Made by a program: the position numbers and the translations under genes. DNA of 64,000 nucleotides from Solea solea (lineage: Eukaryota; Chordata; Actinopteri; Pleuronectiformes; Soleidae): positions 25,069,733-25,133,732 of the forward strand of contig NC_081138.1 of assembly GCF_958295425.1 (NCBI RefSeq), read 5' to 3'. Positions 1 through 13,681 of this stretch are shown one piece after another (within the stretch, counting starts at the first letter, position 1; the number at the start of each line of letters is the position of its first letter). The notes below the pieces were generated by a model. The model did no database searches, was not told where the DNA came from, and worked only from the letters and a program-made list of their open reading frames with translations.

Positions 1-2550
1 TCCATATTTTCCATTGCTGAAGGATTGGCTGCTTTTTTCCTCCCATGGTTTGGCTCTGGCTTGTGATTGGATGAAATGTGGTGGGGAAACTCAGGTATCT
101 GAGACTCACAGACCTACTGTATGTCAGACAGGACTATAACAAGAATTTTGATACAAGTTTTTCACTTATAACTCATTTAAGTTCAGAAGCAAAGACAAAG
201 CAGGTGCAGTTTGGAAAACAAAGTGATTACATTATTCCCAGGAGTAACCTCAATCACTTCCCTGTGCTTCAAGCCACAACCCCGTTGTCCAGGATATAGC
301 ACAGGAACACCACATTTTTTAATCAGACAAGTTTGAGATTCTCCTGTTCGGTATGTGGATCTAGCTGTGACTAATTTAGCAGCATAGGCTCATGTAGCCA
401 CACAGTGTCCTTCCCAATTATAGATGGCACACGGTAATGACTGAAGAAGTGATATATTCCAGTCTTCATCTGTCATCTCAAACGAGCAGTGTGTCCCCAT
501 GTGGGCACCCAATCCCTTGGACCAGAATCCTTGACAGAGCCTTATCTAGCTTAAATACTGGATGTCCCTTATTAGCACACCACCCAAGATAGGTATGTGA
601 AGACTGGATAGGTGAGAAAGCCCCTGGGGGGGGAGAGGGAAGGGTAGATGACACTTTGGCTTTGACGCAGACCTATTTAGATTTAGCAGCACTTTGTCAC
701 TGTCTTCACTCATGGACGTAAAAATGGAGCCCGTCACGGAGATTCTGCACCGCACATCCAGTGTGGGAGAAAGGAGCATACATACAGTACAGCAATGCAA
801 AGAGAAGAAGAAAAGAAAATATCAATGTAACTTTAATCAGATCCAGACCTATAAATATAACTCAGAGCTGTGGTAATGGTAATAAGAAACAGAGCGACTC
901 CGTCAGGAGCCAATCTCCACTCTCTGTTTTTCATTAAAATGCTGGCCACTACTTCTCACATCTCTGTGTGCATTTAAATAGTTAATGGACTGCCCATCCA
1001 CTCGGCTACTGTACGTTGTGGGGGCTGGAGGAGGCGGGGGTGGCGCTCTTGAAAAAGTTTCTCTTCCAGATCAGAAAGAGTGACTTTTCCACTTCTCTTG
1101 CAATATTCATGATGTGTTTAGGAACCCTATACCCCTCACACCACTTTGATGTTAAAGCAGAACCAGATTCCATTCTTGTCTCAAAAATCCTCAAACGCTT
1201 TGACTGATTGGTAATTGGGCACCAACACAAATACATAGTGTGTTTTTGTTGTTTTTCTACTTCCATGTGCTAATATCAATTTTCTTTGTTCAATCTAAGA
1301 GACCACAAAAACAGTGAGAAATCTGCCGGTCCCTGCACACAAGTGACCGGCAGATTTTTGTTAATGTGCTGACTGAGAACCTCTCCTCACATTTCTCATC
1401 ATTTAACCCGGCTAAAAATACGTCTGGTCATTTGTCCGCTGACCACGTTTTAGTGGATTTCTGCTCTTGTGTTCGGATGAACTGTGCACTCGCTGTTCTG
1501 AAGAGATACAATAAAAGTGTGTGATGAACGAGATCAGTAAAGGAGAGGCGGGGTAACTCTATACAGGTTCAGGATACCAGGTAGGAAGTCTGACTTCTTG
1601 CGCTGAACCCACACTGAGACTTTGGTACAGATGGCAGGGCCTCTTTGAAGGAAACCATAAAATATTAAGGGGAAGTGGATACCTCAGTTGACTTAATGCG
1701 GACATGAGGCAGGCCACACACAGGCTCATAAGATAAATCCTCTCTTTTTCTCTTTATCTCTCTCTTGCTTATCCTCCCGCCTGCTTTCTTGCAGAGTCTC
1801 TCTCTCTCTGTCTTGGGTCATGGAATTGCATGTTTTACAGATTTCAGTCACGTTGGTCTGCTTATGGGAGTCTGCCCACAGGTAGGGGAGGTCAAGCTCC
1901 ACAGCCAATTCACTACAAAAATATTATCCCCATCCTCCATATACTACAAAGCTTAAACAAATTGGTTAACAGTTCAGCATTTGCTTTTGTCTTCTGTGAT
2001 GAACTGAATATTAGTGAATAATCAAGATCATTATTCAAAAGTATTCTACATTAGCAGCCCTAATATTATTATATAGCATTCACAGGATTGTATTTGCTTG
2101 TAAAAAATAAAAAAATCCCTCCCTCCACATAAAAAAGAGTAAATAATTTAGAAAGTGTCAGTTTCAAATTCATCAGTTTAGGTTTCCCGCACAGCAAAAG
2201 ACAAAGATAAAATGAGAGAGAAAGACATCGAGACGAGCAGAGCACTACACAGAATATACTGTACATCCATCACACGGGTGCCACTGAGCTCTGGCTGCTT
2301 TTAACCCTACAGCAATCTCCCCCTCCGTCTCCATCTATCCATCTCCCCTCCTCTCCTGAGCAGGACTGCTCAAAGTTACTGATACAGAGTATGCCAAGCC
2401 AGATGGTCAGCCGCACGGTCGAAGTATGTACCACTCGGTTTCAACACCCCTCTAACAAACCCTCCTCCCAACTCCAGATGGCATGCCATGCCTGGTTCTA
2501 GTGCCACAGGGGGACTGCTACGGTATCAGCGTGACTCAAGTCCCTTGGGT

Positions 2551-2597
<47 letters not shown>

Positions 2598-3830
2598 GTG
2601 TTGGTATAAGGTGTGTGCTTGTGTCTCTTACACGCTCTTTGGTTGTGTGTTTTTTGAGAGTCCCAACAATCGGGTACCTGCATCTCATGGGCTGCTGATT
2701 TGTCCCCTTTGGCCACATTTGGCTGCTGTGATTCAATATGGAGTTCCTTTGCTAATAATCAACCCTCACTGTTTAAGTAAGTGATTTTAAAGGGGGGATA
2801 TATGGCCTGTGAAAACTCTTGCAGAGGTAATACGATAAAGTATTGAATATAACGAACATTTTCCTTTTACTGTGGTTTTCATTCACTGTAACGTGTCTGA
2901 CAGCGTGTGGTCACTTCTGCAGATCACATTAAACACCTAATGCACCTCACTGCATGTGGCTTTAAACCTAGAAGACAACACAGATACAAGATTTTCTTTT
3001 TTTAGAAACGTCACATTTTTCTTTCATGTCTGTTTTCTAGTCGTGTTTGTGTCCTGGTGACTATTGTTATTGTGATAAAACAAGTCAGTTAATATCAATA
3101 AATATCGGGATCGATGTCAGTAAGCTATTTCTTACATGACAAACGTCATTTCTCATTCTAAACATATGGATACGTAATGAATCTTTGTTACTTTGATGTT
3201 GAAGAATAATTATATCGCGGCTAAAATAAAGCTCTGCATTGGCCTGACGTTCCACTCATGGATAACTTGTCCCAATAGGCTGTCATTTTCTATCAAGATA
3301 TATTCTACTACCTGGTACATTCACAGCTGACATGTCCAAGCATCGGCATATACAGTAGAATTAATTCAAACTGTCCTGCAGCTTGAGACCTGAAGGGACC
3401 CCCAAAGACCCAGGCCCTACTGTCCTCTAGTAGACTATTGTGTTACGTTGAGTTTCAGTCAGCTGTTTATGTTTTCCCAACTGCGGTGTATTTAAATTAT
3501 ATCGTGTCTTACAAGGCTTAAAGTGTTTGACACCCAAATGAGTTGTGTGCATAGACCGGGACAGGCTACTGTTTGATTTAGGGCCTTGGATTGAAAAAAA
3601 ATACGACTTGTGTCTGTTTTTATCATCGTATAAAGTTCTGCTCTGTGTGCAGCACATGTGCAAGAAAAAAAACAACAAAACACTGTATTTAGCATCACAT
3701 ATTATTGTTCAAGTGACAGGGATTGCGCCCTTCTGCTGTGTCTATCCTTCTGCTTCACCCTGAATGTCAAGGGTCTTTGAAAAGTAGTGAAAGGGGGAAA
3801 CCGGAGGAGGGACCGTGCCTCTGATCTGGG
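1..3830. other. intergenic, no gene seen
   Basis: Apart from the TG array at 2555, this is unique-looking sequence. The open frames are all below 100 codons, overlap on both strands and show no domain or codon pattern. Confidence 0.6.
2555..2593 (+). repeat. (TG)n microsatellite
   Basis: About 19 uninterrupted TG units. Confidence 0.98.
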
Positions 3831-4520
3831 GAATATTTCCGCTGATCACCCTTCTAAATTAAAAAGCAGTTATGAATAATCCTCGCCAGAGACTCTACTT
3901 AAATTAATGCCTCAATTAGATTGGGAACATTAAAGGTAGTAATGATTCCACTCCTCTGTATTGTAATTTAAGGCCTGCTTGCTCTTCCTTGAGAAAGCAG
4001 CTCTATGCAGTGAATGTATTAGAGTAGATTAATGAGGGAGGATATGGAGGTGGCTAGCAGCGAGAGCCAGGCCACTCTGCATCCACTCTTCTCGCACACC
4101 CTTAATGGCATGAAAGAAGGAGGTTTATCAATCATGCAGTCTGTGTCAATTAGAGATTGCCGGATACTTTTGACGACGCTCTTATTTGTAACTCTTAAGG
4201 TTTTTGCACACTAGACATGTTTTGTGCATTTATTCACATCCTAATATCAAGGGTTTCTGGACAAAGGGACACTTCAGTCTGGACCGTCCTCGCTCTGCAC
4301 AGCTGAGAGTCACTCCATGGCTCCACCTGCGCGCTGTGGTGGGGTTGTAATGATTGCTGCATGTAAGTGATCCATCCCTAATTGATCCAGACTGTCAGCT
4401 AGACTAGACATTCACCTCCGCCTGTTATCTCTATATGTAGAGAAGCCTGCCCTCAGTCAGACACGGCACTGACCACAGCCTAACCTAGCTGCTCAGCTCC
4501 AGTCACAACCTCCCGCAGCG
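3831..4520. promoter_or_regulatory. enhancer-like non-coding block (candidate conserved element)
   Basis: A low-repeat stretch rich in homeodomain-type TAAT/ATTA cores (AAATTAATGCCTCAATTAGA at 3900-3919, TAATGATT near 3940, TCCCTAATTGATCC near 4375). Developmental genes such as maf sit in deserts full of such elements. The regulatory role is inferred from composition only. Confidence 0.25.
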
Positions 4521-5359
4521 GCGATGAGTCACCTGCGAACCGCCGCACCGGGTTCTTCTGTGTTTCAACGTTGGTGAATTTGACGGCAGTGGGTGGTCGG
4601 GATGTTGGCCGCCTTATATTTCATTAATAGGTTAAATCTATGGTGACCTTATTTTTGGTGAGGGAGAGTGTGATTATTGTGAGTCCTGCACAACATCAGG
4701 GATTACCATGTTTATCCCTCTATAATCCCCATAAACATTAAGGCACAATGAGCTACATGCTGATTAGCTTTAGGCAGAAGCAATCAATCGGCGAGAGATA
4801 AATCGCCCCCCTCCCCGACTTTCTATCCACATGAAAGAAGGGTAAGTAAACAGCTAATATCGTGCTGTTCAGGACGTTCTGTCTATCTCTACAGGCACCA
4901 TGTGAACTAAATGAATTGTGCCCGACTAGTTAACGTCAACAACTTTGTAACTTTAAATTAAAGTGGGTTTTTTTTTTTTATGCACAGGGATTCAAATAAA
5001 TTGTCAATTCTTTCCACAACTCCTTGTTGACAATCAAAAGTGTAAACATTTATCACATGCCCCAGGCCTGTGGGTAGCAAGGATCCTTTGGCAGACAGGG
5101 GGCCATTTTGCCATGCTGCATATTTGCCTATTCATACAGGGAATGGGCAGAGCCTCTCAAGCAGAACATATTCAGGAGGTGCGTTTTGAGGACTTCATGT
5201 TTGCAAATGATTTGCAGGTACACACACATAAACCCCCCCCCAACCTGCTCTCGATAAAGAGACTTGTTGAGACCCAGACAAGCGCGGCTGCACAGCGACT
5301 AACCAGATGCAGGATGGAGGAGACAGGTTGTGTGGTGAGATGGAGGAGGAAGGGAAAGT

Positions 5360-5377
5360 GGGGGGGGGGGGGGGGGG
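5360..5377 (+). repeat. G18 homopolymer
   Basis: Eighteen consecutive G. Length is likely to be unreliable in assembly; potential G-quadruplex. Confidence 0.95.
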
Positions 5378-8300
5378 TCACACGCTCTTTCCTTGTCCGT
5401 GTGACGCCATGATAAGGAGACACTAGAGCTTGTTTACATGCGGCAATGGGAAAACAAATTGAAAATTCCTGCTGGGACGCAGATGCATATCAAAACAGGA
5501 TTATTTTAGAAATAATCGCCCATGCCTCAAACTGTCACCAGCTAATCTCCACTTTGTTAGAATTCAAATTACTTTCCCATGTTTACATTGCCATTACTGC
5601 AAGGGCAGGGACCAGAGACTCTATGTGGGTCTATTTGTACAGGAGTAGCAATAAAAAAAAGAAGAAAATAATAATAATAAAAACAGATAAAATAAACTTT
5701 CCATAAATATTCCAGACCAGAGAGAATGCTCAGGTTCTGGTGGTGCAATAGGAATACTGAATAGAATAATCTTTGGGAATAATGGATGGTTAAAGGCTCA
5801 GATTTATAGCAAAGGGAAGCAGACAGATTAAAAATGTGCCAATCTGTCCTCATGTGGTTAAAAGAGGACAATCAGACATGGACAGAGAAGGCTGGAATGC
5901 CCTCTGGTGACCTCCACCTGCACGGGCCATGTTAGGGCCAGCAGCGATGAGCCAAGCAAATCTGGTCTTGGCTAAGAAGAATAGAAGTGCATTAAGTTTG
6001 AACTCTGTCAGAGGCAGAGGCGTCTCTTGTCTCTGGATCATGTTGCCGGTGTTTATCACTTCTAGCTGTGCTGGCACTGTGGGCAGACACACTATCCCTT
6101 ATCCAGGGCTGTCAGTCAGCCCGGCTGATGTGTCCACACATCACAGCACGGAGCATCGGCCTGCTTCAGCACTGGAGGGAGCCGTGGAAAAAAACACACA
6201 AGGCTTATTGCCCCATATCCAACCAATCAATGAGGCTTATCTTTAAGTGAGAACGGAAGTGCAAGTTTGTGCGAAACGCTGCTCATGTATCAGGAGCCAT
6301 GCGGTGCCACTTTGATCTTAATTCTACTGTGTATTTGATAAATTGAATTTAAAAAAAAAAGTGAATGCCAAACATCTGATTAAAAAAACCCTGGTTATTG
6401 ATCTCTGCACACACCAGAGAGATAGTTCTTCTTGATGGAGCGTAAAGAGTCGGTGTAGATGTTTCCCTCAAACTCCTTCCTCGCAGTTGGAGTCTCCTCT
6501 GCGTTAGTCTGTTTGTTGTTTCATCGTGCTGTCATAGAGGTTGACTTTATGGTTCCCAGAAGGATATGGGGAAGTGTCTTGTGGTGAAAACCACACTATG
6601 TGACAGACACAGAGGAGACATGAGGAAAAGGCAGTTCTCCTCCATGTTCCCTGCAGCAGCAGTGGTCACATCAGAGACTCCGGCATTCCCATTCTACAAA
6701 TCCTCGACACACTGGCAGACAGATTCATTTACAGATCACGCATGCGGAGTGTACTCCGAAATTAAAGAGGAAATGCTGCCATTTTGGAGGCCTGAAAATA
6801 TTGACGGTTGACCATTGACATCCTGATGAAGTGTTCAGTTCACAATGTGGGCCTGTTCCTGTGAAGCAAACCATGCAATCTGAGAGGAGACACTGTGGTG
6901 ATGGTGGTGGTGGCTGGAGACTACGGCTCCACAGTGACTTTGCTCTTATGTTCCCAGCCCTTGCCTGAGGCGGCGAATGGCTTTGCTCGCGATGAGGGAG
7001 GGAGGAGAGAGGAGAGCAGAGCACACTGAGGTAGGTTAGATTGGGTTTGACAGGGTAATGCTTTGAAAAGGGGTTCTGTGAGATGATTTATTCTCAAACA
7101 CCCGTCCATAATGGGCCAGTGTGTGTTTCTATTAGACGGTGCATTGGTCACTTTTTTAGACACGCTGCTGTCTGTCCTTCATTCTCTTCAACTTTTCATA
7201 CTCTCACAGAGAGTATTATTTATTTATTCATCAAACACATATTTTGCCAGCGAGTTTGACTTTGGATCTATAACAGCAGCACAGACAGCATCGCGCGTAA
7301 CTCAGGAGACGGAGCTTTGCTGGAGCTTATGCCTTCTGTCCCCCAGACACAGCGGGAGACTTAGCGCCTACTAGCTGCACGTGTCTGCTCTTGTAACTAA
7401 GCCAAAGAGAGAGCCTGTCTTTTTAAATTTTGAACTTGTCGTCTCACCCTTCACTGCCGAGCTGCAGCGCTCAGTGTGGGAGTGTAGTGGTTTAGAGTAC
7501 ACCAGAAATGGAGCAGCACGGAGGGGAGACTGTCAAATAGAAAACAACTCTGAAAGCGTGAATGAAAGATGATGGTAATACCGCAGATAGATGCCAGAAG
7601 CAATCGAAACCTTAAGATGTTTGTTTAATCTAAATGGGAATAGAGCTTCAGCACAATACATACAAACCCATATGTGCAGCATGAATTATATATAGCCTCG
7701 AGAACCCATCATCAATTTGTCTTCTCATATCACTTGTCTTTATTGCTCTGCTTTTATTTTTACTTTGAGATCTTCTTTAATTTCCCTCTTCCTTTCTGCA
7801 GGCTATTCTCCCTGGACAATTTTGTTTCCTATACAGACCTCCTCCATTTAATATATTTACAAATCCTCTGTTACATGTTCTTCCTTGGTGTATTTTCAGT
7901 TGTTGCTGTTTCTTTTTATTCTTTTTTTTTTTTTAATCTTCTTTTGTAATCATTTCTGAGGCCACGTCTTCAGAGCATGACATCCTGTGACTGGGGCAAA
8001 CCAGGCTGATAGCAGCGGTTTCAGTTAAGCCGGGTTAAAGTTGACATAGGAACGTGAGAGCAGCGAGTCAGAGAGAGAGATCTGGTACTGGTTGGACAAA
8101 CCAAACAGGAAGCAGCCTTTCACTCTGTGAGGCTGACAAAGATATGGGTTGAGAGAGCTGTACGACGGGGTTATGGTAAGATATAGATGCCTGTTTCGAA
8201 GCCATGGCAGGAAGGATCAGAAATAGATACCATTCTTCCCGCTATGCTGGGAAGGTGCGTCTCATATCGGACAATCACGTTACAGAGGAAAACAAACACA

Positions 8301-10094
8301 ACTGTAAGACAAGAAATTAGACGTTCAAGGGTAAGTAATTGTCATAGCCCTTTAAATAAAGGTTGGAAATAAATGCACTTCTCCAAGGCGATCACAGAAT
8401 CCCTTTCCCCTTTTCTGCACATGTGACTGATCCAGCTGTAGCAGAGGATAGTCTACAGTGACCACTTGCTGTAATTTGAGGATTAAACAAAGTAAATCCC
8501 ATAGTCAGATTTTATTTTGGTTGTGGCGTCTGTTTTATTGCAACAGTCTTCCCCATATTGATTTTTTTTCTTCTGCCTTTATTTACAGACACTTCTGCAT
8601 CCCCCTTAATCTCATACACACCTGCACACATTCTGTATTTCTACCAAGGCTGACTTAAAAGCACTTTTTTGGATGAATTAGATGGTTTATTTTCATTTGT
8701 GCAGAAGGCAGCGGGGATGTTTTCCTCGTGCGCGCCGCAAATGTACTGTAGATGATGCCAAAGTGTGCGATGTACAGCCCCACAAATACTACAAATACTA
8801 CGCTCCGTCCCAATTCTCACGTATCAACGTTTGTTTATGGGCGCCCGGAAGCAGCACCTCCAAGGCAATTCCATACACACATTTCACAAATAACACATTT
8901 TTAGAGACGTCAAAGAGCATAAGTATGAATAAAACACACGATTACAAAGGCAGCGTACCTACATTAGCGTTCCGTCTCTAACAGCAGAGAGCCTGGGTCA
9001 CTATGTACCACCGCAATAAATCCAGTTAATTCATTGTCAGGACGGTTTGCTGAAAACCAACATTCATTATGTAAGCTCGCTCAGTGGAACATGTCAGCGG
9101 GCATTTTAGATGTTTGGCGTTTGTTAGTTGTTTTTGTTTGCACAGCAGCAGCAGCAGCAGCAGTAGTTGCTGTGTTTCCCCATTTTGGTGACTTTTGAGG
9201 TGGTGAGAAATGATGCATTATCTGTGGCAGCAGAAACTTCATTACCTCCTCTCTATCTCGCTGTCTCTCTCTATCTCTCTGTCTCTCTCACTATGTTCTT
9301 GGGCCCCGACGGATGTAAGCATGCGTCTGCAGGTGTGCAAGAGCGCACATACGCAATCCAGCCTCCACAAACGTTTGTGAACCTCACTGTGACCACCTTT
9401 ACCACAAGTTCTCTTTGGAACCTTCCCCTCGCCTCGAGGACGCCTAGATGTGGAAGAGGAGGGCGGAGGGTAGTCTGAGGTTTCTGTTAATAAGCGTAAC
9501 ATTGAGAGGAATGGTGCGAACAACTCATCGCTGCTCCATGTGGTCAAGTAATGAGCACTTTTAGTATGAGTGATGCCGAAGGTGACGCAGTCTCCTAAAA
9601 TGTGACCTTTCCAGATCACATTTTAACCCTTTTTTGACATTTGATAGCAGTAAGATCATCCCCCAAATGCCATTTTGTTTACTCTGAAATTTGATTTGTT
9701 CTACTACACTGACGATATTTTTTTTTTTTTCTAAAGAAAAAGAACTGGCCGCAATCTGTAGATAAACTGATAGAAAGCGCAATCAAATGTCTCCCTGTAC
9801 ATTTGCACATTTCTAGAAAACAATGCCTAAGTGGCCACAACCACCATAATGTGTTTGTGAGGGAGGCAGAGTGTGATTCACACTGAACTGAAGCGAACTC
9901 TTGCTTGTATGCTTAGAAAAACAACCATGGCGGATGTCACTGAATCACATCTGATCCACCGTGTCACTCAAGCAGATGCATTGAGTCGTGACAAAGGGGT
10001 GCACGTCGCCACATGTTGTGTTTTTACCTCTATATCGTCCCTCAAATCTGCATTTATTCATATTAAAACATAGGACCGCATGTGCCGTCCAGGT

Positions 10095-10330
10095 CAGGGG
10101 TTCTCAAACTTGGAGAGTGGCCTATCACGGGGCAAAATAGAGAGGATAGACAATAGTAGCTGTAATGAGAAAGTAATTTTATATGCTGTTGTAATTCCCT
10201 TTTTAGTATGAATAATTTTGGGCAATTTGTAAAAGTTGGAGACCTGTGAAAGTATCTCACAGCTTTTGAGCTCCAGCTGCTGAAGTCTCCATTGTAACAG
10301 ATGCACATGTAGGCCTGTGTGTGTGTGTGT
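10095..10330 (+). repeat. possible hAT MITE relic
   Basis: CAGGGGTTCTCAAACTTGGA at 10095 is a typical hAT-type 5' terminus in vertebrates. The matching 3' end and target duplication are not visible, so the element is truncated or the match is chance. Confidence 0.3.
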
Positions 10331-10540
10331 GTTCTCATTGTGTCTCAACCTGTCTGTGTCCCTCGCCTTGTCTTCTGTCTCCTTGTCAACCTGGTTGCAT
10401 TTATTCCTCACTATGAGGAGGTGGGGACAACGAAGAAAAACGCTTTAAAACTTCCTGCCAAGTGGGCCACCTCTAATCACGATGAAAGCTGGGCAAACAA
10501 GGGCAAGCAAAAAAAAAGGCCGTGTTAAAATTGTTGGCAA

Positions 10541-10920
10541 TCTGTCCGAGCTCATTACGGTGTAATGTAATGAGTTACACAAAATAATTCATGAGTAAAT
10601 GACTCATTTGGAGTAAGCTTTTTTGTAATTCTGAAATTATTTGTCAGTCATGAACTCAGCCAGTGAGGGTCTGCTTTCAGGGTTGTTTGGCTGTTTCTTA
10701 GTTAGCAGGGATTAGGCCACAAGAAATAACCCATGACTCTTTTTGTATCATTATTATGGAAGTAAAATTAGGTGTGGATCTGAAAAACAATCTGGAATTT
10801 AATGTTGGCATTAAACCTGGGGATTAGGGCCAAAAATGTTTTCCAAAATTCAAATGAGTCAATATTCATCATGAGTGATTGATTTTTGCTCCTGAACGAA
10901 TGTTGAAGAAACCAATTCAT
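10541..10920. promoter_or_regulatory. enhancer-like block with AP-1/MARE cores and dyads
   Basis: Holds AAATGACTCATTT (10598-10610), a palindromic TRE, and a second TRE TGAGTCA at 10855-10861. There is also a dyad CTCATTAC...GTAATGAG (10551-10558 and 10567-10574). TGACTCA is the core of the T-type MARE bound by Maf/AP-1 dimers. Function is not shown. Confidence 0.3.
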
Positions 10921-11127
10921 TGTGGTTTCAACTTCCTTATAAGAAGCAAATCAACGGAGAAACAATTAAAAACAATGTTGTGTTGCATCTCAAAGTATGT
11001 TTGGACTCCTGTGATATTTATATTGAAGAAATTTATATTTAATGAATTATTGCCCTGTCTGACTGGTACATGTGTAGTTCATTATGGTATGTTTAAACTC
11101 AGCATTGAATATTCTGGTTGTGAAGAC

Positions 11128-11130
<3 letters not shown>

Positions 11131-11171
<41 letters not shown>
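11131..11171 (+). repeat. (GT)n microsatellite
   Basis: About 20 uninterrupted GT units. Confidence 0.98.
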
Positions 11172-11172
<1 letters not shown>

Positions 11173-12645
11173 ACTTTGCCTCACCTAATGTGCAGTGTCA
11201 CTGATGGCCTGTGGCTCGTGTGTGTCTTCCAGGCCCAGTAGTATCTGTCTAAACACTGATACAGCTCTCCCAGAGCTTCCTCCTGTCATCCCAAGACCTT
11301 ACTGCTCGAACAAACACTGACCCATCCATCTGTGGGTGACATGTCGCAGGTATGTGGGGAAAAAAAAGCAGCAGGAAATCATCTCTTCCACATCTCATGA
11401 CCACTTGTTTGCAGTCTTCTTCGTTCGGCCGTGTGAATGAAATTTCGTCCGCAAGTTCACGCACAGAGCAGCCGTCGCTTTTCATAAATGCAGGCCCCTG
11501 TGGCTAATAAAAGTCACCCACTTTCACTTGTTCTGCTGTGATGGGGAAGACACTGCTCAGATAAGAATGAACTCTGACCAAACAGGCATCCTGTCCCTGT
11601 CCCCCCCAGTGCTTTTTTAACCCTAACCCAGGGAGCCGCTGACAGCCTGGATGCCTGTGTCTTTATGATCCCCATGGGCTCGTAAACCTGCCAGGCCCAG
11701 GATGCAACGCTCTCACTCAACCAACCATGTCACTCCCAGCTCCCTCCACATCAATTGAATCTGCTTATGTCAAGTGAGGAGCTGAATGTCTGATGGTTGT
11801 CACCTGCGCGCTGCTGGGTGTTAAGATTACAAAAGCAGGTAGTTTCTCAGCCCCTCGCTCTGCAGCTACCCTGCCAAGCCATTTACTATCAGTCATTTCT
11901 GTGACAGAGAGATAGTTAGAAGTGGAAAGAATGAGGAGGCAGAGTAAACAGGATGATATAAAAAAAAAAGGTTTTAAGAGTAGGCAGACAACAAAAAAGG
12001 GTGAAGTCTTTCTCAAATGTCTTCACTTTCTCATGTATCAATGCTCCACCGCACCTTCTACTTGCAATGACTCCCCATTTTCCTTTACGCTTTAAGCCTT
12101 TGCGTGACCTGAAGCTTGACTGTTTGTTTTTTAAGCTTTTTTTCTTTGGTCGGCGAAGCAGGGTCAAAATGCTGCTCTTCTTTGGAAGCTGTATCTCGTG
12201 TTTGAGGGGGGGAGTGTGTCGGTCATGCAGAGCACTCAAGGATCCTCCTCAGATGAAGTGCTGAATGCCTGAAGGCCACAAGAGAGAGAGTCAAGAGCCC
12301 AGAACAGACTCCCCTGGACCAGGTTAAGTTACAGTGACTGGGGGCCGAGCGATATGACTGTCATCACACTCACTCACACACGCACACATGCAGCGATGAA
12401 TCGCACGCAAGCCTCATGACCGCAGACCAAATACTTAGGTTTAGTTTTAATGAGTGTAGCAGGCTCAAGCTTAAGATGGAATGCTGTTTACTGACCAACT
12501 GAGCGGAAGATCCTACCAGGGTTAGGTTAGGTAATCTCTAATTGTTAATCATGCAAAAAGGAGCCGCATATGCCCTCTTTCCAGGTTGTGAACGTAATGA
12601 AACATTATTTGTATTCTGCATTCTTCATCTGAAAACGGGCTCTGC

Positions 12646-12720
12646 CAAGCAATACTATCAGACCCAGTTGAGGGAATGTTTAACGTGTAATAGCAGTGGA
12701 TCGACAGGTGGGACAAGATG
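12646..12720 (+). repeat. dispersed low-copy repeat, copy 1
   Basis: It shares the exact 19-mer CAAGCAATACTATCAGACC with 32121-32139, and the following 50 bases remain loosely alignable (GAxGATGT, AGCAG, GGGAC/GGGCAGG). Confidence 0.5.
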
Positions 12721-13643
12721 TATGCGTGTGTGCTGTAAAACTGCTGAATGAGAAGATTTTTCATGCTGTAAAATTCACTTCAACCTGTTACAGCTATCTC
12801 TAGTGCAGAGTTGCTGTTGCCTTCCTCTGTCCTGACATAAAATTAATGACCCCTTGTGCACAGTGTGTTACCGTCACTGGGCTACACGAGATCTAAACAC
12901 TATATTTAGACAACACAGAGGAAGACGTGGGGTGCTGTTTCTGTTTATTTTGGTCCCGAGTCTCACCCACCGTTCGAAGATGACACTCCACGTGTGTTTC
13001 ATGATTCGAGGTCGACTCCTAAATCTCTGAACTGCTCCACCCATATTGACATAATTTGACTGCGTTTATTGTTCAACTCCCTTTTCAAGTCTGCATAATG
13101 CATGAGCTGCTCAGTAGAACAACCAATCGTCTCTCTGAAGTGCAATGTTTCTCGTCATAGTCCAGATTTCTCCAATCTCTCTCAGAGCATTTGATTTACA
13201 TGGTCATTATGGAATTATGCATAAATATTACCACTTTCTTACCTATAGGTATAAGGACCAGACGGACCAGAAAGTACGTTTTGAAAACAGTTTACGACGC
13301 AGATGAAAAGAGACAGAGAGCTAGAAAGAGTTCAATTCAGGGAAAGTGTGTGTTTCTGGGCCTGTGCTTGGCAGCAGCTGTGATCAATATAAATAGCACT
13401 GATCTCGCTGTTATGAAATTGTTGAGTTGTAAATGATCCCCAAAGACAAAATTGAAATATAAAAGAGCACAAAACTGTCGTACACACACAAGCAAAGACA
13501 TGTAGCCCAAATGTGCTGCATATTTCCAGTATACACACACACTTCCTCCCACCTTCACTGCCTCTTTCACAATAAAACACCCACATTCAGCGGATTCCTT
13601 ATAGGCTGAGCAATGACAAATACTATTACTGACTTTTTGAGTT

Positions 13644-13681
13644 GGGGTGGGGGTGGGGGAGGGGGAGGGGGAGGGAGGGAG
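13644..13681 (+). repeat. G-rich tract with quadruplex potential
   Basis: Seven or more runs of 3-5 G separated by single T or A (GGGGTGGGGGTGGGGGAGGG and on). It fits the G3+N1-7 quadruplex pattern several times over on the plus strand. Confidence 0.85.

Larger units (their letters stand above)
4521..10540. other. intergenic, no gene seen
   Basis: Contains the G18 run, AT-rich bits near 5650-5690, a (CAG)6 stretch near 9144-9162 and a possible hAT terminus at 10095. No coding exon is recognisable. Confidence 0.55.

Noticed and set aside
4963..5412. 149-codon plus-strand open frame
   Set aside because: No domain, ends in the poly-G run, and lacks any supporting context.
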